64,000 nucleotides of DNA from Owenia fusiformis (GCA_903813345.2 CAIIXF020000006.1:18979936-19043935), one strand, 5' to 3'; positions 1-11,131 are shown, counted from the first letter of the stretch. Notes: a model not told the origin generated them from the letters alone. Made by a program: numbers and translations.

Positions 1-583
1 TGAGATCAGACATTTTTGCTAAAAAATTCTACAAATCAGCAAAACTTATTTTTCAAACTTTATGAATAAAGGGCTTCATGCATGGTAAATGTGTAAGCCT
101 TGTATGCTTTTCTGAAATGCAAGGCTTCTAATATATGAAATCCATTGAAAAAGGCACAACATCAAGGGGGAAGGGTTGCACTGAAGAAGTAAGTAGATCC
201 AAAGATACATGACCCAAAGTGCACTGCTTCTGATTTTAGTGGTGAATCACAAATGTGTTTGAGGATTGAGGATTGTTGATTGGATTACATACGTATTTAA
301 AAACAGATAATGAAGTAAATGTGATCTGTAGTTTGATTAATAAAATGTGTTTAAGTTTCATGGGCTTCCACTAAAAAGACTGGCCAATAAACAGATATAT
401 CAATGGTGCACTAAAAGTAAGAGAACAATTCACTATTGACTTGTCATCTAGGAGTTCATGTAAAAGTATGCAAACTTCTGTGTACATTTTGTGTCACCAA
501 TTCAGTACACTTAGACATAAAGTTGAAAGCTAGAAATCTTGATCTGGTGGTCTAAAGTGAAATATTTTAGCAATTTCAATTAC
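1..583. other. AT-rich DNA downstream of the sulfatase exons
   Basis: No exon is recognised here. The next sulfatase exon should continue after the phase-1 donor of the upstream exons on the minus strand. No matching stretch was found between position 1 and 583, so the remaining exons probably lie beyond the left edge of the window. Confidence 0.4.
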
Positions 584-770
584 CATAATAAGAATCAAAT
601 CCCCTTTTGGTTGGGGTATATTTCACTTGATGGAATCCAAGGTGCCATTTCCCTATTATATGAGTAGAATAACCCACTCCTTTAAGTCTATCAGCTATTG
701 TCTCAAAGTGTGAAGGTAAAGCATTGGGAACTGAAGGCCTAATCACCCCATGTTGAAGCCCAGTATGGAT
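584..770 (-). CDS. Arylsulfatase exon 2, second copy (alternative or paralogous exon)
   Basis: This 187-nt stretch encodes a sulfatase segment that begins IHTGLQHG and ends RGFDSYYG. It contains GKWHLG, the second sulfatase signature, whose Lys and His line the active site. It follows an acceptor (TTCAG, minus strand) in phase 0 and ends at a GTAATT donor in phase 1. These are the same length and phases as the exon at 2068-2254. The two encoded segments match at about 40 of 63 positions by eye, and there is no copy of exon 1 between them. It could be one of a mutually exclusive exon pair, or what remains of a tandem paralogue. Sulfatase identity is secure; the splicing arrangement is inferred. 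Confidence 0.75.
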
Positions 771-2067
771 CTGAAGCACAAAGAGACATATCAAGCACTG
801 GTCTCTTAAAATTAAGAGTTGGGGGTTCACCTTCTTGCCCAAAAGTATGCAACTAAAATAGGGAGATGATCACTCTCACTAGAAGCCCAGGATGAATCTA
901 AAGAACAGAAATACTGTTTAGATCAGGATAAGCCAACAAAAATTATTTTTATTTCATTCTGCGATAATTTTTTTGACAATGATCTTTAAAATGTTTACAA
1001 TGGAGATGCAGGATGAATAACTCTTCAGGGGTTTCTGAATAATGAAGTTAAACAGACACTGGGGTCTAAATTAAAATACAGCTGTTATATACTGTTATTA
1101 GTCATGACTCTCAGTAATTTAGCCTGAAAAAGCCCCAAAGAGACCAAATTATGCCCAAAATGGCCCATTTTTGGAGACCCCACAAGGGGGAGGGCATGTG
1201 CCCCCTGGATCCGCCAGTGTATAGTATACAGTTAGCACTTCAAGAGAGACAGACAGGGTGTTTATTTGCAGACTGAAAATGGAAAACAATGTACTTAAAG
1301 TGTCCTAAAAAATTTATCAACATCATGAAAATGGTATGCTTATATAAGGAAAACTCTTTCAAAATTTCATTTGTAGTAAACAAATATCACATTCTTGGGA
1401 TTCCATTTTCAAGCAGTGAAAAGTGTTGGTCTTACGAGTAATCTGCATATTTAACAGTTTAAAACATTATGAATGATATATCATCCAACTAATTGGTTGC
1501 AGGCCATTTCTACTCATAATCAATTTTGTTCAAACTGTAAGATGACATCCCTTAACATGATATTCACATTTTAGTCTATGAAACAGCTTTTTACCAACAA
1601 TCCACTCTAAAACAAAACTGACTAGGTGCAGAACCTTTATACTATAGAAGAGCAAACCAGAGATGGTTGAGGAAGTTCATAATCCCACTGATTCCAAAGT
1701 CCAGCTTCATAATTTGACAATGGCATATCTCAATACTACATAGTAATTAGATCTGCATGCTTTGATACTCGGAGAGTGTTTCCTGCTCTAAATGGCTTAT
1801 AGAAACTATTGAACTTTGAGTCTATGTTAACATCTCAGTATGTAAGCAACTAGTATAGTCTTGTTTTAAGCCCCCCCCCAATATAACTCACTTCAATAAA
1901 AAGTAGAAAGGGGGACATAATGCAAGACTTGTAAAGTAGAAAGGGGGACACAATGCAAGACTTGTAAAGTATAAAGGGGGACATAATGCAAGACTTTCTG
2001 TAAAAATTGATATTGTAAGGAATAAGCACATGGTTAGATCAATCACATGTAAAATGCTGGTATATAC
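771..2067 (-). other. DNA between the duplicated sulfatase exons
   Basis: This 1.3-kb spacer has no sulfatase exon 1-type sequence on the minus strand. It contains a short tandem repeat near 1.9 kb and otherwise unremarkable AT-rich DNA. It behaves as an intron if both exon copies belong to one gene. Confidence 0.5.
1899..1997. repeat. Three-copy ~39-bp tandem repeat
   Basis: A unit with core AGAAAGGGGGACATAATGCA is repeated about three times with few substitutions. It lies about 70 bp on the downstream (splice-donor) side of the exon at 2068-2254. The minus-strand reading frame through it is repetitive and not a likely protein. Confidence 0.8.
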
Positions 2068-3311
2068 CATAAAATGTATCAAATCCCCTGTAATTTGGAG
2101 TGTACTGTTTCTTATAGAACCCAATATGCCATTTGCCAACCATATGAGTGGCATAGCCAGCATCTTGGAGCCTATCTGCTACTGTTTTAAACTCAGATGG
2201 TAAGGCATTAGGTGTACCAGCCCAGATGATGCCATGCTGAAGACCAGTGTGGATCTGCAAGGTAAAAAGACTTGGAAAATAAACATATGAAACTTGGGCT
2301 GGTGATCTAATCAGCAAAAAATAAGCAAAGAATTCATAGATTATAATTGCCACCAGTATAGCCTGTGTCCAACAAGAAGTCAGCCTGTCAACTTAATGTA
2401 CCATCTTACATGGAAATTGCAGTTTTTTTTACAAAATTATCAATTTGAGGAAGAATTACTTCACAAAAATAAACATTAACACTTCAATAAGTAGTAATGT
2501 ACAATTAAATGTTAACAAGTAACACAACATATTGTCAGGTTGAAATAAAGCTAAATAAAGTAACAAAAACCATGGGCTTTCAAATAATTAATCAAATTTC
2601 AAAAATATTTCATTAAAAAAGTCAGAACTACATTCATATATAGGATCCTAAGTATAGGATTTACAGAACTATATACTAAATTTTTTCGATCATGCTCCTC
2701 ATCAGTCCAAAAAATTTTTCTGAAAATGTACAAATATTATTCAATCTACTTTGATTTATCAAAGATCGAGTTTTGTTGCAGCATGTATTCCATTACATAG
2801 CTATTAACAGAAATACTTGAAAATCGAGTATAAACAAAGACAGGTGAGTCATTTTCTCAAAAAAATTGTGACTTTGATAAGGAGTTTTGCTATCACTAAT
2901 GTCAAAAATAAGGGTATTCATGGAGGTACACTGTACATGTACACCCTGGTGAAATTATGTTTCTCCCTGGTTGAAAACAAGAAAATACATCAATATAACA
3001 AAATGTTTGTCTATAAATACCTGATATCTCCCTGATAACAACTGACTCCTAGTAGGTGTACATATGGGTTGTACATAGTAATTCTCCAGTTTTACACCTT
3101 GGCCAGCAAGAAGATCAAGATTTGGTGTTTTGATTTCCGACCCGTGATATCCAATGTCATGCCATCCATAATCATCAGCCAAAATCAGCACAATATTAGG
3201 CTGTGTAGTTTGTGAATTGTTTAATCCAACAAATACGATTAATACGTTTAGAAACAACGTATACTTCATCGTGAAACAGGAAAACAAAATTTTCAAAACA
3301 TTCCCCGCCAT
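2068..3311 (-). CDS. Arylsulfatase B-like sulfatase, N-terminal exons
   Basis: Two exons are supported: 3021-3311 (97 codons) and 2068-2254 (187 nt). Type I sulfatases hydrolyse sulfate esters in lysosomes or outside the cell; ARSB-type enzymes act on glycosaminoglycans. Exon 1 has a hydrophobic signal peptide. Translation starts at 3311 (MAGN) or at 3269 (MKYTLFL), which gives the tidier signal. It then carries the metal-binding LADD (residues 44-47) and the catalytic motif CTPTR (84-88), in which Cys84 should become formylglycine. Exon 2 carries GKWHIG. The order and wording follow human ARSB closely: QPxCTP, SGRYQ, TGLQH and RGFDTxYG are all recognisable. The exon join is in phase 0, with CAG/GTATTT as donor and TTGCAG as acceptor. 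The gene is incomplete here, and ARSI/ARSJ-type membership cannot be excluded. Confidence 0.88.
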
Positions 3312-3497
3312 CTTGTCTACCGGATTACGCCAAGAAGAAGAAAAGTGAAAATGAGTTCTAAGCAAAAGTACTTCTTTTGTCGGAACAAATATTCGATGAT
3401 TTACAAGAATGTGACACATGGTACGTGTTTATATATATACATGAAGTAATTGTCTCTATGTTGGATTTACTTTATTGTGAAGGAAATATAACATTCG

Positions 3498-5510
3498 CAG
3501 AGCTGTCAAGTGTCCCGCGAATGGCGGGACTATCCCGCGAATTTGATCAAAATTAGGCTAATTCGCGTGTCCCGCAATGTCCCGCGAAGTCCCGCAAATG
3601 TGGTTTTTGACCTCCGCGAATTTCCGAAATTGTTGCAATCCCCTATATTGTGATTATCTTATCTTATAAAAGAAGCTAAGTTTTTGCACTTTTGAGGAGT
3701 AAAATTTACCTAATTTTAAGTACCTAGCATGCTGCTGTTTGGTATCAAAATAAAGAGGAAGGGTTCAACTTTCATTTTAATTATGAAAATAGGGATGTAG
3801 GTCAAAAATAGTTCTAACGTTGGGCTTTTTACTATCCGTGTGGCCTTCATCTCAGAACTGAGCAAATGTTAGCAAACGCGAGTTACAACAAATGGACACT
3901 GATATCTAGAAAGGGTGCATTGTAGAAATACCGGGTAGTAAATCCTCCATGCTGGGTTCAAACTTGGTACCCGGTACCCGGTCAAAAAACGGGTACCCAT
4001 AAAACGAAAAATACGAATATATAACATAATTAGATTATGAGAAAACGTGTAAGATTTGTTTTGAAATACTTTACAAAAATGTATGTAACATCCTTCAAAA
4101 TTGAGCTAGAAGCTTCAAATAAAAAGTATATTTAAGGCTCTTTTCTTCCTCTATCATCATGGCCATATTTTCATCGGTTATGGGGGGGGGGGTGCGATCG
4201 CACCATCGCACCATCTCCTGGCTACGCCTATGACATTGTAAGACATAACAATTTACAATTCAGTGGACATTTTGTCGAAAATTGGGATAACTTAAATTAT
4301 GATTAAATCAAAATCATGTAAATTAACACGTCACCTCCCTGCTAAAGCAACGATAGCTATTTATAGATTTAAATCATAATCAAAACAATTCACGTACCAA
4401 CAAACAAACTATTGAAAATAGAGTAAGATTGATTTGTCTTGTTTTTCAAATCGTCTTACAATGTCATTGGCGTAGCCAGGAGGGGGTGCGATCGCATCCC
4501 CTCCTCCCCCTTTCATTACCAATGGAAATATGATGATAGAGGACGAAAATAGCCTTAAAATGCTTTTTATTTGAAGCTTCTAGCTCAATTTTGAAGGAAG
4601 TTACATACATTTTTGTAAATTCAAAACAAATCTTACACGTTTTCTAATGATCTAATTATGTTGTATATTCGTATATTTCGTTTTTTGGGTACCCGGTTTT
4701 TTCGACCGGGTACCAAGTTTGAACCCAGCATGAAGGATTTACTACCCGGTACCCGTTTTTTTCTACAATCTAGAAAAGTAACCCCATTGCCTATAATTTG
4801 ATGTAGATTAATCGAACCCCTATATCATGGGCTTTCAATTGAAAGAAAATGCCATGAATAGGTACATGTACACTTTAATATATAACATTATGGGGGTAAG
4901 CGTTTCATAGTTGTTCACGACGCCAGAAGTGCAAAGTATTGTTCCGAATTTTTGAATTTCGTGTTAGATTACGATACTCACACCTGAAGCATGGTTTTTG
5001 CTTTTGAAAAATTACAATAAAGTTTAATAATATTCCTATACGTATTTTGTGAAATTGTGTTGACGTTTATTGAAGTTACAATGCAACGGTGCATTGTATT
5101 TGATTAATCAGTATCTGGAAGTTTGATTTAAGTACTTTTACACGCTTTTACATTAGTCCCAATCACGCAAATCCTTGAATGTCCCGGGACATCCTGCAAA
5201 TTTAGGTGAATGTCCCGCGAAATCCCGCAAATTTAGGGCACTTTGTCTAAAAAATCTGTCCCTCTATCAAGTTTTTGGTGGTAAACCTGTTAACTATAGC
5301 GCAATTAGGGTGTTTGTCCCTCGAATGGTCCCGCGAAATCCCGCGAATTTGATAAAAAAATTTGGCTTATCAGCGCAATCACGCAAATCCCTTAAATGTT
5401 CCGCGAAATCCCGCGAATTTAGTAGATGTCCCGCAAAATCCCGCGAATTTTGGGCACTGGGTCTAAAAAAATCTGTCCCGCGAGAAAATCTTTAGGAGTT
5501 GACAGTACTG
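3498..5510 (+). mobile_element. Non-autonomous DNA transposon, CTGTCAA family, copy 1 (foldback)
   Basis: The ends are CAGAGCTGTCAAG on the left and TTGACAGTACTG on the right, giving short imperfect inverted repeats of the form CAGnnCTGTCAA. CATTCG flanks both sides directly, a 6-bp candidate target duplication. Both subterminal zones repeat the word TCCCGCGAA many times. The interior is a large foldback: the strings around 3930-4150 recur inverted at 4540-4770, including paired GGTACCCGG blocks. No transposase reading frame is present. The element at 15489-17150 is a second copy in opposite orientation, which fixes the boundaries. Confidence 0.8.
4189..4503. repeat. Inner inverted repeat absent from the second copy
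   Basis: Two ~45-bp arms face each other across ~220 bp. Each contains TGCGATCGCA and CTGGCTACGCC, and they end in matching GACATTGTAAGAC strings. The second family copy at 15.5-17.2 kb jumps straight across this point at a G-run, so the segment is either a later insertion here or a deletion there. The string with GGCGTAGCCAGG resembles common transposon termini, but here the two lie internally. Confidence 0.65.
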
Positions 5511-5573
5511 CATTCGTAACCTGCAGAAAGAGGAATTCGTTCCCGGGAATTCGTCTATCATGATCATCGATTA

Positions 5574-5982
5574 ACCAAGGAGGATTGGCTCCCAGAATCG
5601 AAGTCGATATTTTCCAACAATGAAAACGCCGAGATGTCGTTATTTTCTGAAATTATAACCGATTATAAATTCAAAATAAACAGTTCAAAAGATTCGAACC
5701 AATATCTCAATCATTTCCTGTGAGTTTTGGAATTTTTCGTTAGGAAATAAGACCAAAATTTACGATTAAAATGTTGAAGTGAACAAAATGGCGGCTGTTG
5801 GAATTCAAATTTTGTAGCACGACATGCCCATATATGGGACAGAATATCGATGTTGCACTCTGGGAGCCAATCCTCCTTGTCGATTAACCAAACCCGTCTG
5901 GCCCAGTTATCTACTCCCGTACTCGTAGATCTACGACAATTCAGAATCGGGAGTAGATTACTGGGCCAGACGGGTTTGGTTA
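5574..5982. repeat. Nested inverted repeats with a 35-bp hairpin
   Basis: The inner hairpin has arms at 5885-5919 and 5948-5982 with one mismatch over 35 bp. The 28-nt loop itself contains the 14-bp palindrome TCGTAGATCTACGA. An outer pair (about 5574-5600 against 5857-5883, core GGAGGATTGGCTCCCAGA) surrounds it. The layout fits a foldback miniature element or the debris of two insertions. Frames crossing it on both strands are by-products of the palindrome. Confidence 0.75.
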
Positions 5983-6289
5983 GATCATCGATGTTTTTGA
6001 AGCAGGCGCAGGCTGCGTACAGGCACATGTCATACAATGCATATGCAGTGAAAACTAAGACCATTTACCATTACTGATATAGGGAGGATGTCAGAGTCGA
6101 AGCAAGCAAATGTCAAAAGGGTGTGCAAATATTTGCACAGGAAGTTGTACTAGTATTACGTCCTTTTTGGGCCCTAACGAAGCCTTTTGCCCTCCCCCAA
6201 TCTCGCAGAACAGATGAAATTCAACTTCCTGTGAATGTTTGGGTTTGCACAAACTGAAACATGTCTCATTGTTTGCATCATGGCGATGG

Positions 6290-6790
6290 CCCATGCGAAG
6301 TACGTGGAGAGTGGTAAAGGAGAGGGGGAGTAAGGAAAAGAGGGTGACTGAGTGGGGTTATGGAGTGGTAAGGAAGATGGGGCAAAGGAGGAGCGGTAAG
6401 GAAAAAAGTGTGACTGAGTGGAAATAAGGGATGATAGAGTGGGAAAGGAGAGGGGGTAAAAGAGGGGTAAGAGAAGAAGGGTGGTTCATTAGGGGTAAGA
6501 GAGATTGGGTGGTAGAGATAAGGGCTATGGATTGGAGAGTGAGTGAAGGAGGGGTAAGGAAAAGAGGGTGGTTAAGTGGAGATAAGGGTGGTGGAGTGGT
6601 AAAGAGTGGTAAGAGACAGGCTTGTTAAGAGGAGTGAAGGAGAGAGTGTAGTTAAGTGGAGATAAGGGACATTGCATGATAAAGGAAGGGGAAGAGGAGA
6701 CAGAGAGAGAGAGAGAGAGACAGGAAAGAGAGAAGGAATGATAAAGGAGGTTTAAGGAAAGAGGGTGGATAATGAGTATGGATAAACCAA
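6290..6790. repeat. Purine-rich degenerate G/A repeat tract
   Basis: About 500 bp of almost pure purine sequence on the plus strand is built from diverged words such as GGAGAGGGGGTAAG and GTGGAGTGGTAAG. It includes a short perfect GA run near 6705-6720. Open frames through it are low-complexity and rich in Arg, Glu and Gly, and are not credible genes. From about 6790 to 7119 nothing distinct is seen. Confidence 0.7.
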
Positions 6791-7119
6791 GAGGGCTTAG
6801 CTGAAAAAAATATGACCATTGGCTTTACACTGAACTTTACTCAATCTGCTTCTAAGGGTGTGACTGTGCCTTGTTTAATAAATGTTGTGATTTCACTATG
6901 ATGGGACAGAAGGGTCACATACAATGGTGAGATTGATGAATACTGACATAAGAGAGCAATTTTGATTGAGCATGTAAAGAATTGCATGTGAAATGTACAT
7001 GTAGGTGTTGCACCTACATTACCCATACTATGGTTGATGAGTGAATATGTTATTTATTAGCTCAACTAAGCTCTCACTTTCCTCGCCTCCAACCATCAAT
7101 GTTTTTTTCTTTTTGATAG

Positions 7120-7339
7120 GTCAACCAAGTCTAACTTTCAAGACCAAGAAGTGAGATGAAGGTGGAAGACAGCATAATTGGGACCAGTCCTATGCTCCAA
7201 TGTGTCATTCCCAATGACCACTATGCTCCCAACACTGTTGAGAAGTTCCCAACTATTATATACCATCCTGTGAAACCATCTGTAAGAGAATACATCAGAT
7301 CTGAGTACAAGACTGTGTTGGATGAATCATTGATAATGA
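7120..7339 (+). CDS. Possible coding exon, unknown protein
   Basis: A pyrimidine-rich acceptor (TTTTTGATAG) precedes 7120 and a good donor (A/GTAAGT) follows 7339. The frame from ATG 7156 gives 61 codons and stays open to the donor. The peptide starts MKVEDSIIG, is of ordinary composition, and has no motif recognised here. It may be the first coding exon of a gene whose other exons were not found in the repeat-filled DNA to the right, or a relic. Splice-site quality and balanced composition are the only support. Confidence 0.3.
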
Positions 7340-7818
7340 GTAAGTATATTATGAAGTTTTTGCGTTAGTTAATTGTGCCTTTGTGCTTTTAATCTCAGCA
7401 TTAGTAGATGGATTAAAATGAACTTCTTTTTTGGGGGTCAAGGATGAAATCATTTTAGATTTGTGATAGCATTTATATTCTTAGGTTTTACGTCCAGTTT
7501 ACTAATTTTATCTACAGGAAGAGAATGAAGAGTTCATTTTGTCAGAGTTTCAATGGGATATACTTCAGGTTGTCTAAAACTAACATAAATCAAGAGAAAG
7601 GGCTTGTCTTTTGGGAGAGAGCAGGCTTTTCTGATGTTGAAGTAGTGTCCTTATCCATTAGCAAAACAGCACTTAAACATAAGCATATGCACTCCTCATT
7701 TTAAACCTCCTCGAAAAAAGTCATGGCCGTATAGTTAGGGATGTTGTCCAAACATTTACTGTTATTAGCTCCATGGGCTTTCAACATGGGCTTTCAACTA
7801 GAGTTGAAAGCCCATGTT

Positions 7819-7965
7819 AGCTCACATGGTGAGCTATTGCAATCACTCACTTGTCCATCTGTCTGTCTGTCTGTCTGTTTGTCAACAATTGGCTCTTTTT
7901 AAATCTTCTGTCAATCCTCTGTTGATAGGATTCCTGTTTTAAGTTATTTTTGTTCAACATCAATA
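7819..7965 (+). mobile_element. Truncated family-A tandem-module element (5' end)
   Basis: It begins with the palindromic terminus AGCTCACATGGTGAGCT, then an ACTTGTCC...TCTG microsatellite and the words GATAGGATTCCTGTTTTAAG. All of these match the start of the full element at 40948-42798. The match stops near 7966, where a different repeat begins, so this copy was cut by a later insertion. Confidence 0.75.
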
Positions 7966-8660
7966 TGCAGGGCGTATCAAAAAAAAAAAATGCAACAAGT
8001 AGCTATCTCGTAACGGTAATATCACAAAACTAATGATGACTACATTTCATTCAATGTACCATAAAGCCATGTCTCTCCTCTTTGCAATGATATGTCATTC
8101 AATCACATGTGGTAATGGTTGGGTGAGAAATCTTTCCATTTGCACAGTGGGTCCAACTCGGCTCTGCACCATGTTTTAGATATTGCAAAAATCAGTGCAA
8201 GGGCTAAGTGCCAATGGAAGTTCCGCTGACTTGAATTGTTGTGACTTTTCATTTGGAGCTATCTCAGGAGCATCTGTGCTTACAATTCCTTCACCAGATA
8301 TTGCAAAACCTCGAGAAAGAATTGCCCATGGGCTGCTTTTCTCTGCTTTAACCCACAGATGACTCAGGGCTGAACCATGCATGACGTGGACAGATGAGCG
8401 CATCTTTATGTGCAAGGAAGTGGTGGCAATTTGGAGGCATATAGGATGTATTCTTGCAAGAGTATGAGTATGAACACTTAACTGTCTATGCCACACCTGT
8501 CACACTTTCTTCCAATAGCCCCTATGCCCCTTGTACTGACTTTTGCAATGTTTGAAACTTGAGTCCGAGCTGAATTTTGCCCCACTTTGGAAATTTAATG
8601 ATTATTCGGCCAGCCATGACTCCCTGTGAATGAATGATATTCCATTGCAAAGAGGAGTAA
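7966..8660. mobile_element. Long-palindrome element, probably mariner-like, non-autonomous
   Basis: The left arm (about 8040-8200) with CTCCTCTTTGCAATGA recurs inverted at about 8500-8660, so the element folds back over a ~300-bp middle. The left arm is also related to DNA at 24492-24800, which shows it is dispersed. The left end (CAGGGCGTATCAAAA) resembles termini of TA-targeting elements. The right end is lost where the next repeat starts. The middle has an open frame on the minus strand (8176-8496) with no recognisable domain. Confidence 0.6.
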
Positions 8661-9787
8661 TTTGGCTTTTTTTCGCACCCTAAGGTGCTATATTGTAATC
8701 AGTTTGCTGGGCAGGCGGGCGTCCCGAATAATCTTGTCTACAGGTTTCCAGCCAAACCGTTTGAGGGATTCATTTGAAATTTTCAGGGATGTTTCTACCT
8801 ATGAAAGTTTAGAACTGATTAGTTTTTCAGCATTCTGGGTAAATCTTAAGGCGGCCATTTTGGATTTTCCGTCCTAAAATCTTGTCTGTCAAGGCTTGTC
8901 TACAGGTTTCCAGCCAAACCGTTTTAGGGATTCATTTGAAATTCTCAGGGATGTTTTTACCTATTAAAGTTTAGAACTGATTAGTTTTTCGGCATTCTGG
9001 GTAAATGTTAAGGCGGCCATTTTGGATTTTCCGTCCTAAAATCTTGTCTGTCAAGGCTTGTCTACAGGTTTCCAGCCAAACCGTTTGAGGGATTCATTTG
9101 AAATTCTCAGGGACGTTTCTACCTATGAAAGTTTAGAACTGATTAGTTTTTCGGCATTCTGGGTAAATTATAAGGCAGCCATTTTGGATTTTCCGTCCTA
9201 AAATCTTGTCTGTCAAGGCTTGTCTACAGGTTTCCAGCCAAACCGTTTGAGGGATTCATTTGAAATTCTCAGGGATGTTTCTACCTATGCGAGTTTAGAA
9301 CTGATTAGTTTTTCGGCATTCTGGGTAAATGTTAAGGCGGCCATTTTGGATTTTCCGTCCTAAAATCTTGTCTGTCATGGGTTGTCTACAGGTTTCCAGC
9401 CAAACTGTTTGAGGGATTTATTTGAAATTCTCAGGGACGTTTCTACCTATGAAAGTTTAGAACTGATTAGTTTTTCGTCATTCTGGGTAAATGTTAAGGT
9501 GGCCATTTTGGATTTTCCGTCCTAAAATCTTGTCTGTCATGGCTTGTCTACAGGTTTCCAGCCAAACTGTTTGAGGGATTCATTTGAAATTCTCAGGGAT
9601 GTTTCTACCTATGAAAGTTTAGAACTGATTAGTTTTTGGGCATTCTGGGTAAATGTTAAGGCGGCCATTTTGAATTTTCCATCCTAAAATCTTGTCTGTC
9701 AAGGCTTGTCTACAGGTTTCCAGCCAAACCGTTTGAGGGATTCATTTGAAATTCTCAGGGATGTTTCTCTCAGGGATGTTTCTACCT

Positions 9788-10943
9788 CCCTTACGGAAAA
9801 TAATTGCTGCGACAGCGCTGTGACAGCGCTGTCGCAGCGCTGTGACAGCATATAGGCTTAAAATGATGGCTTGATCAATTTCAGCAACAATCCTCTCACA
9901 TCCATACGCTGCGAGAACGCTGTGAGAGCGCTGTCACAGCATTCTATTTCCATCCATCGCTGCGAGAGGGATGTGACAGTAATTAAGTGGCTGGATCAAT
10001 TACAGCAACATGCTATCTTAAACAGAGTTTGTGGCAGCGCTCTCACAGCACTCTCACAGCAGGAAGTACCAATGCATTGTGGGTTAAAAAATTCAAACTA
10101 AAAATCAGTTAGAGCAGGAATTTTGTAGGAGGAAAGAACAAAGGAGTTATGCTGAAATGGCCATCATATCATTACTAATTTACAAAGCATATGTAAGGTA
10201 TTGTACTACTGATTATTTATAGATACCTTTGGAATGTTCTAGTGATCTAAGAAAAAGGATCAAATGATATGAATTTTGTGCAAGTTAGTACATACTGCAT
10301 GGTTAAACTAAAGGTCTGAAATATCAATGTATTAGCACATATAGACATTATAGTGCATCATAAAGGATAAAATTGATACAATTGGGGCAGTTTGCATGTA
10401 CATGTACAATAACAACTATTACACATCTTTCAAACTGAACAATGGAATTCAAGGCAAAAACCAAATAAGGAGTGCATAGATATATATAAGCTGGCTTGAA
10501 TCCATAAAGTAAGTTTCTAATTAAATGCAAACTTGATCTAGGGTGCAAATATATTGTCATCAGTTAGATGGAAATGCAGGGTCTTGGTAGCTAAATGTTT
10601 TCTGATATCCCTTATCTTCTTGTCTTGTTGCTATAGGTAACTAAAATTTATGTGTAGGAAGGATGCATAATCAATGCCATATATGGCAATGCTGTGAGAG
10701 CGCTGTCGCAGCCTCATTTGCATGGTACATTCCGATGGGCTGTCACAGCGCTGTGAGAGCGCTGCTGCAGCGCTGTGAGAGCGCTGTCGCAGCGCTGTGA
10801 CAGCGGGCTGTGAGAGCGCTGTGACAGCGGGCTGTGAGAGCGCTGTGACAGCGGGCTGCGAGAGCGCTGTGACAGCGGGCTGCGAGAGCGCTGTGACAGC
10901 GGGCTGCGAGAGCGCTGTGACAGCCAGTAAATTTGTATAAGGG
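9788..10943. mobile_element. Nested element carrying palindromic minisatellite
   Basis: It interrupts a 162-bp module exactly: the host reads ...TTTCTACCT before it and CTATGAAAG after it, with CT at both flanks. The ends are CCCTTACGG and TATAAGGG, which are inverted. Both subterminal zones contain GCTGYGACAGC words. The interior (about 10090-10680) is plain AT-rich DNA without a transposase. This makes it a non-autonomous DNA element of unknown superfamily, younger than the family-C element it sits in. Confidence 0.75.
10740..10924. repeat. 24-bp minisatellite of overlapping palindromes
   Basis: The unit GGGCTGYGAGAGCGCTGTGA plus CAGC is repeated about five times, preceded by related 11-12-bp words. 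Each unit joins GCTGTGACAGC- and GAGAGCGCT-type near-palindromes, so the array can fold in many registers. Looser copies occur at 9808-9850, 9905-9980, 10030-10065 and 10690-10712. Confidence 0.85.
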
Positions 10944-11043
10944 CTATGAAAGTTTAGAACTGATTAGTTTTTCGACATTCTGGATAAATGTTAAGACGGC
11001 CATTTCTGTTCAAGGGTGCGATATTGTTCACCGTGTGTTTTAT

Positions 11044-11100
11044 TATGTCCCCACCACATAGTGTGGGGCCATATTGTCGGCCTAGGCGCGTCCGTCTGTC

Positions 11101-11131
<31 letters not shown>

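Larger units (their letters stand above)
8674..11020. mobile_element. Family-C tandem-module element, interrupted
   Basis: The left end CGCACCCTAAGGTGC is a small palindrome followed by TATATTG. The right end AAGGGTGCG is followed by ATATTG, so CGCACCCT is inverted at the two ends. Between them are about seven copies of a 162-bp module (8732 to about 9785) with the core GGCGGCCATTTTGGATTTTC. A final partial module at 10944-11010 resumes after a nested insertion at 9788-10943. No protein is encoded. Module sequence and end design tie it to families A and B in this window. Confidence 0.75.

Noticed and set aside
6239-6628. Two plus-strand open frames in the purine tract
   Set aside because: Low-complexity Arg/Glu/Gly/Val sequence produced by the G/A repeat; no splice sites or motifs.
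10740-10924. CRISPR-like array of short repeats
   Set aside because: Units are contiguous with no unique spacers, in an animal genome; it is a minisatellite. The same applies to 40490-40853.
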